The notes below the pieces were generated by a model. That model was given only the letters and a program-made list of their open reading frames with translations, had not been told where the DNA came from and did not search any database. Below, piece by piece: positions 33,079-46,695 of a DNA stretch of 64,000 bases. The stretch comes from Diprion similis (Eukaryota; Arthropoda; Insecta; Hymenoptera; Diprionidae), in contig NC_060106.1 of NCBI RefSeq assembly GCF_021155765.1, positions 12,426,031 to 12,490,030 on the forward strand, written 5' to 3'. Within the stretch, counting starts at the first letter, position 1. Every line of letters begins with the position of its first letter. The translations under genes were made by a program, and so were the position numbers.

Positions 33079-35823
33079 TTATCGACTTAGCCGTAAAAAA
33101 AGAGCATGTCGACAATCTCGAGAATTTGGTGGGATGTATTTATCATAAAAATCTTGAATAAATTCTTCAACTTTAAATCCGAACTTTTGATACAGTATTA
33201 AGGCAGGATTTGTTGCAGATACATGTAGAGTAACATCTTTACCCATGCACGTTTGAATCAAATGATACAACATGAATGTGCCGATACCAACTCGACGCCA
33301 TTCCGGTCGAGTTACAAAAAACGAAATGTATGCCTCATTGTATCCCACATCTGGCACCAAAACTGCAAATCCAATCACCAATTTCTTATAAAGCACAACA
33401 CAAGTAAAATCTGGATACTGCAGGCACTCCGTTACTGAAACAAGCACGATTGTTCGATTTCATTCCGTAGGCATGGTGAAATTTTGAATACATGTGTGAT
33501 TCATTAATTAACTGAATATACACTTACAGTCAATTCCAGGCCAGAAAAATTGGCTACACAAGCTATTTATTGCTGGAATGTGCTGTGGTCTGACATAAGA
33601 ATAATCTATAGGTGCTTCTTTGGATAATTTCCATTCTGGATTATATTTATTGCCCTTAACTTGGAGCTCTTCCATTAATTTGAGCCATTGAGGTCGACAA
33701 GATGTGTCTCTCCTTATAAAAGGTTTCAAGATTCTATTTGTATATGGACTATGAACAGCTGTTGGTTCATTGTAACCTTGTAGTCTTTTCTCGTAAGCAC
33801 CCCCTAAACTTTCATTGACAAATCTGTCCAAAACACGGTTATTTCTTTTACGATTTCGTTGCAAGAAGTCTGATTTACAACCAAAAGAGTCTAAATCAAA
33901 TACAGGCAAGCTATGTTCCCTTTTGAGTTTTCGAACGGCAAGTTTTCTGTACAAGCGCCTAACAGCAGGTGTGGCTGAATCCAAGTGACGCTTATCTGCT
34001 TTTTGTAAAATGTATGATTCTTCTTGGTCACTCATCCGAATTTTTTTTTCAACATTATCTGCTAAAAAAGTATTTTCATTAACCAACATTTTTTTAACCA
34101 AAATAATACTTACATATCTCGAAGCTAGGTCAATTTATTTTTCACTGCTTGAAAATTAATTAAGATTGTAGAAATTAAATATATTGATTCAAATAATGAC
34201 AGACCAGCAATGTTCTTGTGCTTCCAGGGCCAGTCTCGTTTCTCTGAAACATTAAAGAGAGATGTCGGTGGCTGTTCTTGGAGGGAGCTCAGACTGTCAC
34301 TACTATCCTCTTCATATGGTTCCTCTTCTTTGGTATCATCATTTCCATCATCTTTAACATCGTTATGGTTGCTGAAAATTCCTGCAGAAGAAATAATGTT
34401 CATTCCCCAGTCAGTCGCAAAGTTGTCCATAAGTGTAAGGTGATTATTGCTGGACTGATATGGTTGATAGGTCTGGTATTGAAAGTCTCTCATTAAATCA
34501 GTCAAGGAGGGTGGTTCACGGCGAACATTCAACTCAATTCCATCGTCTATGTCCAGCATATCCATATCTAAAAAGCACAATCGACATAATATATCACATA
34601 TTACCTTACCATACCAGAATTTCTTGTTGTTCTGTGAGATTTTATTGTAAAATGATATAAAATTGAGGTACGGAATTTTTCATCGTATTCTACAAGATTT
34701 AGTACAAACTCAGTAAACAGGTAAGCTGAAGTATTCATAACAGCATACCGTGTACATCGTCTTCAGCTAGTAGAAAATCTGATAATGTTTCACTAGGTTG
34801 AACGTAAGCTCGCGAGTACATGGAAGGTCCTTGACTTCTCGATGATTCACCACCATAGTTACTATCTTCACCGACAGAAATGCTTGATTCAGAAGGAGAT
34901 GGGCTGATTCGTTGTTTTGCCACTACTTTGGATGGAGTACCCATTTGCTTCTTACGTTCCAGCACAAGTTTCCCATCTATGAAAACAGCAATGAGATAAA
35001 AATATCCATAATTTAATTAACAAAGGTTTATGCATCTGTTGAATTCGGCTTTGCACGAAAATTTCGCGGATCTCATTTGAAAGATTTTGAATTTTTTATT
35101 ACTTTCAGTTACTCACTTTTGGCAATGAGTACCTGAGGAGGATCAGTATCTATAAGTCTCCACCAGCCTGACTCGTTGAGTTCTGTAGTTCCCGATTTAA
35201 AAAACACGCCGCTGTAGTGGGACAGTGTACCAGATATTGTTCCTATCCAGTTTTTTTTTCGTTTCCTAAAAAGAATCGACGTGGTAAGCAAGATTAACAC
35301 TCCATGGCAGGATATTCAAAATGTTTAAAAGATAATTTGAAAATATTTTTTACATTTATAGCACGTAGATTACATTTAGTTTTATTCAATTTTTTCATAT
35401 AACGAAATCAACTTACACAGACTTCTTGAACAGATAATCCCAGTTGCGATCGACAAATGTACTAATGTCAGACTTCCAGTGAAAATATCCCCTTTTGCTT
35501 ATCCCATTTGATTTCTCTCGTAAATTGTACAGAGTTAGTACAATGATATTCAACCACGACATTTTATCCCTTGTGAGAATTTCCTCCCTCGATGAACTGC
35601 AGTCGGAGCAAGTATATTGAAAGAATACGTCGCCGATGCATGGTCCAGGTACTCCACCACGCTTTAAACACCGGACATGCACATGCTCATTACAAACTCC
35701 TGAGCAATGCAGTGCAGGCTTAGTATAAGGATCACATAATTCTTGGCAGTTTTTACATCTTTTCAACTCCGGCAGGTCTGATTCAATCTTTAGTTTAACC
35801 TCTTCCTCGATTGATTCCGACAT
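33079..35823 (-). CDS. KAT14: KAT14 / cysteine-rich protein 2-binding protein (ATAC complex subunit)
   Basis: Acetyltransferase subunit of the ATAC histone acetyltransferase complex (Drosophila Atac2). Exons in transcript order: 35823-35417, 35265-35117, 34976-34749, 34567-34205, 34061-33528, 33434-33079; 678 residues. Seen: N-terminal Cys/His zinc module (CKNCQELC ... CSGVCNEHVHVRC ... CSDC, about 22-78); KKNWIGTISGTLSHYSGVF; a disordered acidic/Ser middle; KRDWPW; IRRLYRKL-like VRRLYRKLAVRKLKREH; and a C-terminal GNAT domain with acetyl-CoA loop RRVGIGTF and FFVTRPEWRR, ending FLRLSR. The splice into the last exon yields PGIDLTECLQYPDF, matching the family. Exon 4 ends at a weak donor (G|GTCTGT) although the frame demands it. 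Divergent with UBA2. Confidence 0.93.
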
Positions 35824-36216
35824 CGTTATGCGACATTGATCTAAGCTTTTAAATGTGCATCAAGTCTTCTTTCAAGATTATAAGCGGTATTCTCGTATAG
35901 CTAAAATAATATTGATCATAATCAAATTGAATGACTTCTTGTTTAGCTCGTCATACAGCCGGTGTTTTCGTCTAAATCTAAATACCTATTTGTTTTTCAT
36001 TATCAAAAATTGTCAAATAATATTGCAACACTGGTGAAAACGGTCGCGTTCACAACAAATTAATCAATCAAGCGGCAATTAACGGGAAAAGTTCTCAGTC
36101 AACGTGTGTACATATATGTATATATAGATAATAGCGGCAACATTTTGTTGCCAGTGAAAATCCAGAATTCCAGACCAGTAACAGACTATGCAGTGAGTCA
36201 AAACTTAGAGTTAAAA
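35824..36216. promoter_or_regulatory. Compact bidirectional promoter KAT14/UBA2
   Basis: Only 393 bp separate the two divergent start codons, so both leaders and core promoters must fit or overlap here. A TATATATAG-like stretch near 36113-36128 precedes UBA2. No other motif could be assigned. Confidence 0.6.
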
Positions 36217-39200
36217 ATGGCGGCAAGTATCAGCGGCGTGTTGAACACTGATTTACAAAATGCGGTGCTGCGAAGTAAGGTCTTGGTTGTGGGTGCCGGT
36301 GGAATTGGATGCGAGGTGCTTAAAAATCTCGTGATGACAGGATTCACCGATATCGAAATAGTAAGTTTGAATAATACTGGAATTTTTGCGCATTTTATCT
36401 GAGGAGCCCTAACCTCTCTGTACTTGAAAGCGACAAACTGTTTCTTGTAGACCTATATGCTACGAATCTAATTTTTTTTTTTTTTTAATTACTGTCTAAG
36501 CCTTATGTCTAGATTTATTTTCAATTTTTTTCGTCATATGCTATAACCTGATGCAATAGCTAGTACTGTAGTGTTAATAGATTGACAGAGCATATTCGCA
36601 TGCTTTGGTAATAATTAAATTTCATTGCTCGGTCACGAAGGATATAATTTTGGCATGGAAAAATCCATGTAATCTACGTTACTTCAGTGGGTCGTTTTAT
36701 CTATTTCATATATTCGGATCAAAGCAAAGAGAAATTTTTTAAGTTCTATGTATTGAGTGTCAGAAAATAACAGTTGAGAAAAAAATTTTATTCCAATAAA
36801 ATGATTTCTATAATCGAATGCTCCATTCTCAAGTACTGTAATTCTAAAATATTTTACGAAGGAAATTTGTAGATGCAAAGTGTTACATCATTCGATGCTC
36901 TTTTTTTCAACTATGATGCAAATTGTAATCAATTTCATTTCCAGATCGATTTGGATACTATTGATGTGAGTAACTTGAACAGGCAGTTTCTCTTCCATAA
37001 GCAACATGTTGGCAAATCAAAAGCTGCAGTTGCCCGGGAAACAGCATTAAAGTTCAACCCAGATGTAAAAATTACTCATTATCATGATAGTATTACAACG
37101 TGAGTAGTTTTCAGTAATTCTTATAGATTTCTATGTGGACCATCCTCAATATCCATCACAGGCTATTCTTCAGATATATTCATGTTCGATATGTATACAA
37201 ACTTGCTGAATTCCGAGCATTTTCTTTTAAAAAGTAATGGCATATTTATTTCCAGTTCAGATTATGGTGTCAGTTTCTTCAAAAAGTTTAATCTAGTGAT
37301 GAATGCTTTGGACAACAGAGCAGCAAGAAATCATGTAAATCGCATGTGTCTAGCTGCCGACATACCTTTGATTGAATCCGGAACAGCCGGTTACGAAGGT
37401 CAAGTGGAACTCATTAAAAAGGGATTGAGCCAGTGTTATGAATGCACTACAAAAGCCCCACAGAAAACTTATCCTGGTTGTACCATTCGTAACACTCCTA
37501 GTGAACCAATCCATTGTATCGTCTGGGCAAAACATTTGTTCAAGTAAGGGTCTCATGTTCCTGTCACCATCTTTCCCCAATTTTATTCAGATTGAGAAAT
37601 GACTTCTGCTTTGCGATTTTTGATGTGTCAATTGCAGTAACTATACTTTACCTTTCTATTTTTAAGTCAACTTTTCGGCGAGGAAGATCCGGATCAAGAT
37701 GTTTCACCTGATACAGCAGATCCAGAAGCAGCTGGTAGTTATTTAACCTACATTTTACATTCAAAGTAATCCAGGATTATGGCCTCATAGGCTACTGTCT
37801 TCCCTGTGGAAATCTGCGACTGAAACGTTTTTTTACTTTTGATAAGGAATTTATTGCTTGTGAATTACAACCATTTGAAATTGGCGAATCCGGTAACATC
37901 TGATAGCTCAGGACAGCTGCCGAATGCATAACGGTTAAATAAGGAACCACGAGACCTATTCTGAACCATCAGATGCAAACAAAAAATTTCTTATGAGAAA
38001 TAAAATGCGTTTCAGTCACAGATTTTCATAAGAAATATATTGGTAGCCAATGGAGTGATAGTCCCAGCGCACTCTAATCTCTTAATCTGCATATTAGTCT
38101 TCATTGTATCTTTTTATTCATTCCAGATACTGCGGGTGAAGGTGCATTACAGACAGAATCAAATGATAAAGGGAATGTAGATCGGGTCTCAACTCGCACC
38201 TGGGCTCAGTCCAGTGGTTATGATCCAGAAAAGTTATTCATGAAATTATTTCATGATGATATTATGTACCTTCTCAGTATGGACAACTTGTGGAAGAAAC
38301 GCAGACCTCCCGTACCTTTGATCTGGACTGATTTACCAGATGGAGGTAAACACTAACGGGCAGTAGACTGAAATGATCTGTTCTCATTAAGTTGTACTTC
38401 GTGAAACTTGCATATAAATATGGTGTATACACATTTTTTAACAGTAATTCCAACAACTCAAACTAAGATAAATGACTTCTACTTTTCGGCACGATAGCAA
38501 GTTATTCTCATTTTAAATACAACTGGAAAAATTTTAGGTGCTTGAAATTACTCTTTCTGGTTAAAGTCAAGTAAATCAGTAGAAAAATTTGCTGGAATGC
38601 ATTATTCCATGACCTTAGGTGCACAATTTGATTACTAAAGATTTAATCTTCTGTGATTGTTAACCAGTCGCAGGCTGCAGTAAGGACACAGCAGAACCTG
38701 GACTTCGGGATCAAAGGCAATGGAGTATTGCCGAGTGTGGTTCAATATTTGCACAGTCTATTAAGAGTTTAAGTAAAGAATTAGCAGAACGTCAGGAAAA
38801 ATCTCCTTCGGACCATTTAGTTTGGGATAAGGATGACCAGAGTGCCATGGACTTTGTTGCCGCATGTGCAAATATACGAGCATATATTTTTGGTATTGCG
38901 CAAAAAACTCGATTTGACATAAAATGTGAGTACATAAATGTATGTTGTGTTTATGGCTTGCCGTACAAAATCTATCTACTAATTAATGCTTATATTTGTT
39001 CTTCATTTAGCCATGGCAGGAAACATCATACCTGCAATCGCTACTACCAACGCCATTATTGCAGGCATTGTGGTTCTTCATGCATTTCGTATCCTCCTAG
39101 ATAACTTGAAGGCATGCAGGTCCGTTTATCTACGGTCAAAACCCAACCATAAAAATTTACTACTTGTCCCTGAAAAATCAGTTAATCCACCCAATCCTTT

Positions 39201-40331
39201 GTGCTACGTGTGTGCACCAACTCCTCAAGTCACACTGGCCTTAGATACCACTAAGATGACAGTTAAGGAACTAGAGGAAACAGTGCTGAAGAATCGTCTC
39301 AATATGATTGCACCTGACGTTATGATTGACGGTGAGGCAATGAATATGAACCCTGGCAATTGCGTAAATTGTTTAGTGCATTTGTATGAGTTTTATTCTC
39401 ATTACTATGATACACGTAATGTTTGAAACAATTTCTTTGCAGGTAAAGGTATTGTTGTAATCAGCAGTGAGGAGGGTGAAACTGAGGCAAACAATGGCAG
39501 GATCTTAGAACAATTAGGCATCAGAGATGGAACAATTTTGAAAGCTGATGACTTTCTTCAGAATTACTCCCTGACAATCACCATCGTGCAGAGAGAAGCA
39601 CCTGCTGTCAAAGGTCAAACCCCAGACTTTCTTATTGCTGCAGATCCTGAGGATCTGAAACCAAAGGAAGAAGATGACAGTAGCAAAAAACCATCTACTT
39701 CAAACGGACAGGTAAACTCGAACCACACCCTTTTCTAAACAACCATTGATAATATAATGGTGCACTTTTTCGGATTAAAATCACACTTTGACTTATCATG
39801 TATCATAATATGAAAATCTGGTAGATTTTGAAATTTTTAGATTAGATGTTCATGGATCGTGTGTTTTCTCGCAGATATCAGCACACTATATATTTATTCA
39901 CTAATGATCGCATAATTACTTAGGTGGAGAAATTTGATCAGGATGCAGTCGTATTAGTAGAAACCGAAGTAACACCGCAGTCATCTGATGCTGATGTTTC
40001 CAAGAAACGTAAAACAGTCACTCCTCCGCCAGATGTTGTTAATAAAAAACTACGAACAGAAAACAGTAACGGATATGAAGATGATGACATATGCATCATC
40101 GAAGACTCTGACTCAGACATGCAGTGCATTTACCAAAAAAGTGTGTCACCAAGTAAACAAACCAATAAACCCAGTGAAACAAAATATGAAACGGAACCTC
40201 AGGTTATACCAAATAAATGCATGCTCCAGAAACACAAGCCCTCACTGGATGAAGAGTGTCTCATTGTTTATGATGAAGGAGACGAAACACCGATACCTGC
40301 TACAGTAATGGAGCAAAAGAGGGCAGAATAG
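36217..40331 (+). CDS. UBA2: SUMO-activating enzyme subunit 2 (UBA2/SAE2)
   Basis: Catalytic half of the nuclear SUMO E1: adenylates SUMO with AOS1, then carries it as a thioester to UBC9. Exons: 36217-36360, 36945-37099, 37256-37543, 37667-37734, 38127-38345, 38668-38925, 39011-39331, 39443-39711, 39924-40331; 709 residues. Seen: nucleotide loop [15 protein letters not shown] (24-38); [15 protein letters not shown]; catalytic Cys175 in [10 protein letters not shown]; zinc Cys pair CYEC (160/163) and later CYVC; ubiquitin-like fold ending in [14 protein letters not shown]-terminal bipartite NLS ([18 protein letters not shown]) and an acidic SUMO-interacting motif [12 protein letters not shown]. 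The start [14 protein letters not shown] follows the family length. Exon 6 has two in-frame acceptors 6 nt apart (38668 or 38674). Confidence 0.97.
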
Positions 40332-41284
40332 TATACCAGTAATTGCCTGAACGTGTCTAAATGTGTCAGCATAATATTGGTAAGACGCCAGTTGTCCAAT
40401 AACATTTTTCAATACAATCCATTCACCAACATTCTTATATTTTTCAACATATTACACTAATCCAATGTTTATATTAAATATGTGAACCATTCTAAATAAG
40501 GCACATCAAAGTAGATCAATTGAAATATTTGCAAAACTGTCAAGCTCTTACTCTTGCGAATTTACTGTGTATTGATTCGTAAATCCATTGTCTATCTAGG
40601 TGCGATTGTAGCAATGATGGTATTTTTGTTAAACGAAACGTCAGTCACGAGTTCGAAGTCTGGTCTGTAAAGTTCTATTAGGAAAACCCCTTGGCGTAAT
40701 GGTCAATTTTTGTATATAATCAAGTTTTACTTTTGCAGAGAAGTTATGATCAATATGGAAAAGTAATTGGCAAAGATAGATAGTTTTCTTGGCCTTGTAT
40801 TCAAAATTCTAACATATGAAATTTGTATTATTTCTCAGCAACAGCAAGTGTGCAAATGATATAGTATTGGTTTTGCGTTCACTTATAAAATAATCTTGGA
40901 AAAATAGATAGTTCATACTGTTCATACATTACGTGTTCATGTTTCTTTATTTCACAAAAATATTGGTATTTCATTTTTATACTTAATTATATTAAAACTT
41001 GTTATCCATTTACTGCGTAGACCATTTAAGAACATTTCATAGAACATTAGAGTTGTAAGGATTTGAAAACAGACCTAAACTCACATCTGTAATTGAAAGA
41101 AGGATCCCATAATATAAGATTTTTCTAAAAAATAAATGACCATGTTTTTAATATAAATTCTGTTCTAATTATTTTCGTTTTATTTGATTCCGAACATTTT
41201 TAAATATCGTTCGTCTTCACTAAGTAAATAATTGTTTCATGTTAATACTAATAAAAATGGTACATGAATATATACGATCTAAAT
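40332..41284. other. Convergent 3' gap UBA2 / coiled-coil gene
   Basis: UBA2 3' UTR with AATAAA at 41131-41136; on the opposite strand TTTATT at 41179-41184 can serve the neighbouring gene. The two cleavage regions must nearly meet or overlap. Confidence 0.55.
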
Positions 41285-44200
41285 TTACGGCATTTCGTAG
41301 GGATCGGGTGTATTGGATGTGGAGACAACTTTCTTTTGCTCCGCTCTAGAACGCTTGAAAAATTTGCGAGTTTGTTCTTTACGTGCCTCCTGAAAATTGA
41401 AAAATTGACAATTTCTTTCATAATCAAAATTTTACTCAATTACGCATTAGATTCAGAATTCCTCAAATTTAACTGCATGCCATCTGGAATTTTTTTCATT
41501 CCGCAATGAGAAGATATATCAAAATGAAGGGTTGGCTCATTGACCCGAAATTTAATTTAGTGGCAAATCTTACATCAATAACTGGTGCTGGTGTCACTGA
41601 CTCTTGTGAAATACTTAGTATGTTTGCAAAGTTTGGTTTGTATGATTCTGCTGCCTGGATATAGCGGCGTTCGGCTTCTTCAAACTAAACAAAAATTATA
41701 GAAATACTTCAGTACGTTTGTAAGTTGATTTATTTAATGATCAAATTCAACTTACAACATCCAGTGGGTTAATGCTTTTTATTTTTGAGGTGGATCCAAT
41801 GTTGAACTGTACCTTCTGCATTTTTAGTGGACTAGCTTTCGCAGCTGATTTCAATATTGGCTTCGGAGTTGTAACTTGATTTGGCTGTACAATGTATAAA
41901 CGTCATTGGTTAACCGATAATAATGAAAGAATCACCACTTTCCTAAATGATTTTCATGAAACTATCTCTTCAGTTATAATCGGCTTTAGCCGATTGAGCT
42001 TGGTGCTTTAAAAATGTAAACACTCAAACAGCTACATAATATGTTTTCAAAGTTCTAGATGCACTATATTCGGACCTACTAGATTTTACAAGAATAGCAT
42101 TACACACAATCAATACCAGAAATTTTTGAGAAGGTGATTCTACAAATTGGTTGGAGTCCTTTAGTTCACTGGTTCCTTGTGTGGGTATAATTTTGCTTGA
42201 TCTTTCAGCTTTTTTCAATTTATTTTGAAGCCCTTCATTCTCTAGCTGAATTGTGACATATTGTTTATTAAGATCATCAATTGCGCATCTGATTCGTTTT
42301 GCTTCAGTTTCTTGTTTTACATTCTCTTTGCCATCAGCATCATTCTTCAGACTCCTTTCTTCATGTTCAGCCTTCGCAGCTGCCAGATCGCGTTTAAGAG
42401 CTCCAATTTGCATGTTATTTTCTTTGATTTCCCTGTCGTGTCCCAGTAGTTGACATTGCGTTGACAAATGCGTTGCGTACTGATGAAAACGTATAAATAA
42501 GGTCAAAGTATACTGCAATATCATTTACTGACAAATATTCACATATAATACTTCTTACCTGTATTTCCCTGTCATACTCTAATTGATCCTGTTCCATTTC
42601 GAGTTGCAAATTCTTTGCAGCATTTTGTGAACCTTTAATCTGTTCATCCTTTTGTTTAATATCTCTTTCGAATTGCTTCATTTGTTTAGAGAACTCAGTT
42701 TCTTTATTAATCGCCCTTTCCAGGAGCCTAGCTTTTTCATCGCATTTATCATTTAGATTCTGTTGAACTATTACTAGTTTTGCTTTGAGTTCACCTTCTG
42801 ATTTATCATATTTGTCTTTGTTGGTTGTGTAAACCTCAAAAGCACTTTTATTCTGTGACACTTGTTTTCCTTGGGTTATTAATTCCTCATTCAGCCTCTC
42901 AATATTCATGTATAATTCCTTATTTTTCTCCAACACACCGTTCAACTTTGTATTGATCTGTTTGATCTGAAATAAATTTGAATGATGGACAATAATATAG
43001 AACATAAAAGTTTGTTACATACAATTATTACGTATTTTCAATTATCTAGTAATAACATTTCTACCTGAATATCTTTGCTTTCTATTGTGTTTTTCAATTC
43101 TTCTGTGTCCTCATCTGTTTTTGCTACAGCATTCGATAATGTCTTATTATCAGAGATGGCTGCGTTTAGTTTATTCATGTGCTGTAAGTCTATCAATTTC
43201 AGATCTTGTAGCTGCTTCCTGTAATTCGAATATTCATTACATTCGTATTAGCTAGACCACATCCATTGGGAATAACTATAAAGTGTGTAAGGATGTGACT
43301 ATGCTTTTTACCTTCATCCGCAGTATGTCACTTTACCTGTATTTAGCTAATTCCAAATCTTTGTTTGATATTAAGGCAAGATTTGTATTCTTCAAATCAC
43401 AAATCTCCTTATTGAGATTAGACACGATTTCTTTAAGATTCAGTGTCTTAGGTTTCAAATATTCCACTTGCTTCTCAGATTTTGTGACATTACGCTGTTC
43501 CTCTTCGAACTTACTCTTAAGGTCGTTGAAAATTTTTGAATGTTCATTATTTTCCTTGAATGTAAAACGGTACACGTAAAATTAATTGCATTTTCATACT
43601 TATCGGTACTCATTAATTATAGCTCTATGACCTAAAGTCAGGTACGCACAATTGCCAATTTATATTTCTCTTCTTCTTCCACTTTTAAGTTCGTCTCAAT
43701 ATCTTTTGTGACTTCTGAAACTTGTATTATTTGCTCATTGCACTGTTTCTGATTATTCTCAATCATTTGACTGAGCTCTTCATATGTACGAATTTTGTTG
43801 CACACCAACTCATTCATTTCCATTACTTCTTTGTCAACTTCGCGACATTTTGTTTGAATAATCAAGCGTTCATCATATTTTACTTTCACTTCTTTCTGCA
43901 GTCCTTTTTTTTCATTAAAAACTGTAAATCACCAAAAATTACGTATGTCCATTTTGCACAGCAAATGGTGTACACCAACTTTTAAAAACTAGTAAGACCA
44001 TCACATTAGAGAAAATACTCTGCTGTACGGAATTTTATGGCTTCAAGATTACATAAATACTATCTTAAAAATAAAAGTGTTGGTATCCTTGCATAAGTAT
44101 TTTGATAATCGTCATTCAATTTGAATAATGCAAGTTAGTCATGTATACTTAAATTATGTAAGAGTGCAAATTACCTTTGTTTTTAAATGTTATGACTGAA

Positions 44201-45644
44201 CATTTTATTTTGTTTTGTTCTAAACACAAGTTATCATATGACTGAGCTAGACTGGTTTTACTCTTTTTGGAACCTTCAAGTCTTTTTGGTAGTACATTCA
44301 TTTTTTCTCGGATGGCAGACATCAATTCTTGGGACGATTGTTTTCTGTGTTAAGTATAATTCAATTATTCATTATTGCATACTCCAACTTATCGTGAGGT
44401 CGTAAATGGCTACATTAGAATACATATAATAAGGAGCAGTGTAGTAATATACTTTCAAACAATATAAACAGGATATAAGTTGTGTGCATTACCGTTTGGT
44501 CATTTCAATTTCATTGTTATTATTCTGGTTGATTATTTTTGCCATTACATCGTTACTTTTCTCCTCATCGCGAATTTTTCGTTTGAGTGTTTCAGTTTGC
44601 TGATTGGCTTGTGCAAGTTGATCTTTCACATTCGTCAATTGAACCTATCGATTTAAGTGTTAAAAAAACAGCACGATTTTTCACAGAAAAATATCCTATA
44701 AACTCATCTGAACTAATGAATAATATGTTTCTTAATCACAAATAAGTTTGCTAAAGCGACTTCATTATTCGTTATTAAAAAATAGTCTATACTTTAACTC
44801 TCACGGTTTTAGCAAACTTTCAGAGGTTGAAAGCATTTTACAGTTAAACCTGGTTTGTAGTTTGTAAAAATATACAATTGGGACTAAATAGAAAAAGGAA
44901 CTGATTAACCGAGCCTAGGCTGTTAAACACTACTCTGATAAAACTCTGACAGAAACTAAAAGGAAATTCAAAGTTAAATTTTTTTTTGCTGCCAGTTTAT
45001 AACACACACCTTCAACCATAAAGTAATTTAATCCGAAATTAATGTTCAACTCTTGAATTATATACAAAGAAGAAAAATTGATTCAGAGTATGAATATTGG
45101 TTTTCGAGTTTTCCGATAATAATTCACAACATTATAAGCATGAATTATATCCTATTATGTACTGGAATATTACGTATTATGGGAAAATTCCTAGCAAATT
45201 ACGGTATTTTCTGAACATACGATTAACCGCAGGCCTAATTGTACGAATAGAACATTGACCTTGTCGGGAATCCGATGAATTGTTTTTGTCTCAATTTTCT
45301 AGTGAAAATGCGCTTACAAAGCAGCTGCACTGTCAAATGCTGTCTATTTGCATATATATTTTATGACCCCTACCAACTAACGAAGAACATTACGCAAACG
45401 TATAGAGCATGATAGAAAAAATCCGAACTTTTAATAGATTGTTATAATTTCAAAAGGTACCCACCCAATCTTGAGCAAGAAGAATCTGATTTTGTGATGG
45501 AGAGCTCCAAGTCTCTGTAAATCGGTCCAAAGGAGTTTGCTGCTCATCTAGACTCTGGCTGTGACTCTGTACCTGAGTGTTGATCTGTGTTTCATCGATT
45601 TTCGGATTTTTTGCTGATTTAACGAGATCTTTTTTCGGCATCAT
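41285..45644 (-). CDS. Uncharacterised 753-residue coiled-coil protein
   Basis: Not recognised by sequence. Exons in transcript order: 45644-45465, 44644-44493, 44344-44175, 43921-43650, 43554-43337, 43218-43065, 42966-42559, 42479-42117, 41884-41756, 41684-41574, 41389-41285; all phases agree, giving 753 residues. Seen: a polar N-terminal 60 residues (MMPKKDLVKSAKNPK... ETWSSPSQNQ), about 550 residues of Glu/Lys/Gln/Asn-rich heptad-like coil without globular domain, and a basic Pro/Ser C-terminus (TTPKPILKSAAKASPLK; FFKRSRAEQKK) ending PDPYEMP. No signal peptide, membrane segment or Cys motif. The layout of a central coil with basic unstructured ends resembles transverse-filament (SYCP1-like) or kinetochore/centrosome proteins, but this is architecture only. 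A second ATG at 45641 is equally possible. Donor after exon 4 (GTGCGT) is weak. Confidence 0.8.
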
Positions 45645-46695
45645 TATGAATGGTTTTTATTTCCACTTGATGCTATCTAAATTAATATTGGAACGATGGA
45701 ACGTATACACGCATTAAAAGAAAAACTTCGCGGCAATAAATGCATATAAAACTACGTAGGCTTGGATTGTAGCCCCATTCGGAATTACTTGCTGATCATT
45801 TAACAATAGCGATGACAACCGTAAGCACGTTTATTACTTTTGTGATTCAATAAGCAATTGGTTGACAACCGCCAATCTCATCGCGTAGCGCTTTTGTTCT
45901 GTTTGAATTTATACTTCCGCCGCGTAATATAGGCCCATAGTTCCGTTAAAATCAATGTTTTAACGATGATGCTTTTGAATCGATTAACAATGATACGAAA
46001 ATACTTAACTTTTTACAGGTTAATTCGCATTATGAACTGGGAAAACGATTCATGTGATATCAAAATTATATCGTTCTTATTAGCACCGTGCTTAGTATTC
46101 GCGCGCATCCCGCTTAAAGAATGTCACGACTCACGTTTCGGAAAAAATCGTTACATCGTAAATTATAGTAACGAAAAATATATTTATATTTTGAAACCTC
46201 AACTTACTCAACTATTTCAGTCACTAAAATTGCGAAACAGTGATTTTTCCCCCATGTTTCTTTATGTTAACGTTTTTTACTTCAGCCTCTTATAAATTCA
46301 AATATTCAAATTCAAATTTGTGCCGTACCTAGTTCCCATTTCGATAAGTGAACCAGAGCTAGATAGAATGAATCAATAATTGAAATTAATGTATTGTGAC
46401 ACAGACATCGCAAACTTCCACAACTTAACTTTACAATACTTTATTCAAATGTAGATGGGTAACTGCATACTGCGAGATGCTCAACGATTTTTTTTATATT
46501 GCTGTTTGCGACAAAAAGCTCGCGACTTCTACCTTGTTATGTATAAGGAAATTGTATAGTATTGACGACATTGATATTCAGTTGAAACTTTATTGTGAAA
46601 AATACACTTTGATATCTATTTGTTTAGTTACCCATGAATTTTCAATAGCGTACAGTATTTTTGACTCCCAGTGTATGCATTTCATTATTTTCATC
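45645..46695. other. Gap upstream of the coiled-coil gene
   Basis: Promoter of the coiled-coil gene on the right of its ATG and 3' flank of the sulfotransferase. A 109-codon open stretch at 45966-46295 and a 78-codon one at 46477-46713 have no recognisable motif. Nothing else is supported. Confidence 0.45.

Noticed and set aside
45966-46295. 109-codon ORF upstream of the coiled-coil gene
   Set aside because: Low-complexity AT-rich translation, no conserved motif, lies between two minus-strand genes.
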